The notes under the pieces are model-generated. The model ran no database searches. It was not told the DNA's origin and saw nothing but the letters and a program-made list of their open reading frames with translations. Positions 62,257 to 64,000 of a stretch of DNA of 64,000 nt are shown here, in pieces. Source of the DNA: Actinophytocola sp044466355 (GTDB taxonomy: Bacteria; Actinomycetota; Actinomycetes; Mycobacteriales; Pseudonocardiaceae). Numbering within the stretch: the first letter of the stretch is position 1; each line of letters opens with the position of its first letter. Position numbers and translations under genes: made by a program. The DNA is taken from the NCBI RefSeq assembly GCF_044466355.1, contig NZ_JBITMQ010000001.1, forward strand, positions 1,054,001 to 1,118,000, in the 5' to 3' direction.

Positions 62257-62979
62257 ATGAAAACCTCGCGGAGACGGCTGCTCACGGCGGGCGCGGCGAG
62301 TGCGGTCGTCGTCGGCACGTCGTTCCTGACGGCCGGTGAGGCGGCCGCCGACGGCTACGGTTCCGGCGCGCTGGGCCCGTGGGAGGACCTGTCCAAGGCG
62401 ATCTCCACGCTCACCCAGATCCGGCCGGTCCTCGCCAACGACGGGCTGTTCATGTTCGGCGACAGCATCTCCGTCCAGGACGGCTACTCGCTGGCGCAGC
62501 GGCTTCTGGACCGCACCGGGGACCAGATCGCCGTGCACAACTGGTCGGGCAGGCCGACGGCGCCCGCGGTCGACGCGCTGGCCTCGTGGGCCCAGAGCTA
62601 CGGCCTGCCGCGCCGGATCCTGATGGCGACCGGGTCGAACGACATCTTCACGCCGCCGGTGTTCGCCGCGCAGGTCGACCGGACGATGAGCATCGTCGGG
62701 CCGACCCGGACCGTGTTCTGGGTCAACACGCAGGTCGCGAGGACCAGCCAGACCGCGGCCGTCCAGCTGGCCGACCAGCGCAACAGCGCCTGGATCAACC
62801 TCCAGCTGGCCGACGCGCAGAAGCGTCACCCGAACCTGCGGATCATCAGGTGGGCGGAGTTCCTCGCCGCGAAGCCGTCCCGGCTCACCGGGTACCTGCG
62901 CGACGGCGTCCACACCACCGTGCCCCTGGGACAGGACGCGCGCAACGAACTGATCGTCCAGGCCATCGCAGCGTCCTGA
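62257..62979 (+). CDS. Tat-exported SGNH-like hydrolase
   Basis: 240 residues. The N-terminus MKTSRRRLLTAGAASA has a twin-arginine pattern (SRRRLLT), so Tat export is likely. The mature part has the SGNH plan: block I FGDSISVQDG (nucleophile Ser), block III ATGSND, and C-terminal DGVHTTVPLG giving the Asp/His pair. Such hydrolases act on acyl or acetyl esters. It starts at ATG 62257 behind GGGGAA. No operon partner is visible. Confidence 0.75.
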   Translation: MKTSRRRLLTAGAASAVVVGTSFLTAGEAAADGYGSGALGPWEDLSKAISTLTQIRPVLANDGLFMFGDSISVQDGYSLAQRLLDRTGDQIAVHNWSGRPTAPAVDALASWAQSYGLPRRILMATGSNDIFTPPVFAAQVDRTMSIVGPTRTVFWVNTQVARTSQTAAVQLADQRNSAWINLQLADAQKRHPNLRIIRWAEFLAAKPSRLTGYLRDGVHTTVPLGQDARNELIVQAIAAS

Positions 62980-62992
62980 CGGCACCCCGCGT

Positions 62993-63020
62993 TTGACATG
63001 TGCTCCCGCGGCGAGATACT
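62993..63020 (+). promoter_or_regulatory. Predicted sigma-70-type promoter of the monooxygenase gene
   Basis: TTGACA (62993-62998) and GATACT (63015-63020) are 16 bases apart, a strong actinobacterial match. The predicted start is near 63027. Confidence 0.6.
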
Positions 63021-63034
63021 TGACGTATCATGTA
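63015..63034. promoter_or_regulatory. Nested palindromic operator over the -10 element
   Basis: GATAC (63015-63019) and GTATC (63025-63029) form one perfect palindrome with a 5-base spacer. Overlapping it, TAC-N-TGA (63017-63023) and TCA-N-GTA (63028-63034) are perfect 6-of-6 arms around 4 bases. The site covers the -10 and predicted start. MarR/HxlR-type repressors use such sites. Confidence 0.45.
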
Positions 63035-63055
63035 CCTCGCGGGAGGAGCCTCGTC

Positions 63056-64000
63056 ATGTCCGATCTGGAGTTCGGTATCGACACCTTCGGTGACGTGCCG
63101 GAGGGCGACTCCGGGGCCCTGCTGTCGCACGCGGCCGCGATCCGCCAGGTCGTCGACGAGGCGGTGCTGGCCGACGAGCTGGGTGTGGACGTGATCGCCC
63201 TCGGCGAGCACCACCGGCCGGAGTACTCGATCTCCTCGCCGGAGACGGTGCTCGCCGGGATCGCGACGCGCACCTCGCGGATCCGGCTCGCCTCGGGGGT
63301 CACCGTGTTGAGCTCGGACGACCCGGTGCGTGTGTTCCAGCGCTTCGCCACGGTGGACGCGTTGTCGAACGGCCGCGCCGAGGTCATCCTCGGCCGCGGT
63401 TCGTTCACCGAGTCGTTCCCGCTGTTCGGCTACGACCTCGCCGACTACAACACGTTGTTCGAGGAGAAGCTCGACCTGTTCGCGGCGCTGCTCGACGAGA
63501 AGCCGGTGACGTGGAGCGGCACGATGCGGCCGCCGCTCGTCGACGCGGACGTGTTCCCGAAGACCGAGTCGGGGCGGCTGTCCACCTGGGTGGGCGTGGG
63601 CGGCTCGCCCCAGTCGGTGGTCCGCACGGCGCGGTACGGCCTGCCGCTGATGCTGGCGATCATCGGCGGGCCGCCGCAGCGGTTCGCCTCCTACGTCGAG
63701 CTGTACCGCAAGGCCGCCGAGAAGTTCGGTACCACGGCCCACCCGGTCGGCATGCACTCGCCGGGGTTCGTCGCCGACACCGACGAGGAGGCGAAGGAGG
63801 TGTTCTGGCCGCGGTACAGGGTGATGCGCGACCGGATCGGTGCCACACGGGGCTGGCCGCCGGTCAGCCGCGAGGAGTTCGAGAACGACATCGAGCACGG
63901 GTCGCTCTACATCGGATCGCCGGAGACCGTCGCCCGCCGGATCGCCGGTGCGGTCAGCGCGCTCGGGGTCGGCCGGTTCGACCTCATCTACTCCGTGGGA
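63056..64000 (+). CDS. LLM-class flavin-dependent oxidoreductase, 3' end outside the window
   Basis: 315 residues are visible; the gene continues past base 64000. The fold is that of bacterial luciferase-like monooxygenases: EFGIDTFGDVPEG at the N-terminus, ALGEHHRPEYSISSPE, then VLSSDDPVRVFQRFATVDALSNGRAEVILGRGS, which contacts F420 or FMN. It resembles the CE1758-type family, single-component oxidoreductases. ATG 63056 is preceded by GGGAGGAG. A promoter and palindrome lie immediately upstream. Confidence 0.85.
   Translation, partial: MSDLEFGIDTFGDVPEGDSGALLSHAAAIRQVVDEAVLADELGVDVIALGEHHRPEYSISSPETVLAGIATRTSRIRLASGVTVLSSDDPVRVFQRFATVDALSNGRAEVILGRGSFTESFPLFGYDLADYNTLFEEKLDLFAALLDEKPVTWSGTMRPPLVDADVFPKTESGRLSTWVGVGGSPQSVVRTARYGLPLMLAIIGGPPQRFASYVELYRKAAEKFGTTAHPVGMHSPGFVADTDEEAKEVFWPRYRVMRDRIGATRGWPPVSREEFENDIEHGSLYIGSPETVARRIAGAVSALGVGRFDLIYSVG

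Overview
This is a high-GC actinobacterial window. The GC bias at third codon positions, the GTG/TTG starts, the SigC- and ECF41-type sigma factors, the GAF-ANTAR regulator, the DUF6292 and MSMEG_6728-like proteins and the split LigD phosphoesterase all suggest a filamentous member of the Pseudonocardiales (Saccharothrix/Lentzea/Actinosynnema type). I see no rRNA, tRNA, CRISPR array, insertion sequence or integrase. The window opens inside a broken NACHT NTPase gene and closes inside a luciferase-like monooxygenase gene.

Layout. 1-15 kb is housekeeping and accessory DNA: a divergent sigma/anti-sigma pair, an MFS-TetR operon with its likely operator, a fused Gfo/Idh/MocA-aldo/keto reductase, a GAF-ANTAR protein, an FAD amine-oxidase-like enzyme, and a FecCD-type ABC uptake operon whose start codon lies inside a Fur-like box. 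15.1-27.1 kb is one five-gene minus-strand operon: DUF4132, a 1614-aa protein of no recognised family, MoxR AAA ATPase, DUF5682-VWA fusion, SWIM zinc finger. It is the actinobacterial counterpart of the uncharacterised Escherichia coli yehI-L-M-P-Q genes and the best candidate for an undescribed system here. A divergent molybdopterin oxidoreductase follows. 29.9-41.5 kb is a compact orphan biosynthetic locus: an MFS exporter and one 3469-residue hybrid synthase (acyl ligase-ACP-KS-AT-ACP-monooxygenase-C-A-PCP-C).

41.6-51.4 kb holds a membrane protein, a secreted GH78 alpha-L-rhamnosidase with an odd tail, a GlxA/AraC-type regulator, a saccharopine-dehydrogenase-like protein and a secreted subtilase. 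The subtilase is divergent from an ECF sigma factor, and a mirror-symmetric promoter pair lies between them. 51.9-57.9 kb holds an anti-sigma-like membrane protein, an SDR, a lipoprotein-DUF350-glutathionylspermidine synthase operon (yjfMLC-like), and an ECF41 sigma factor coupled to an FAD oxidoreductase. 58-64 kb holds an ACS-family transporter coupled to a secreted carboxylesterase, a TetR regulator, a stand-alone LigD phosphoesterase, a Tat-exported SGNH-like hydrolase and the partial monooxygenase.

Genes are tightly packed. Many same-strand pairs overlap by 1-14 bases (ATGA, GTGA, TGATG), which supports the operons proposed below.
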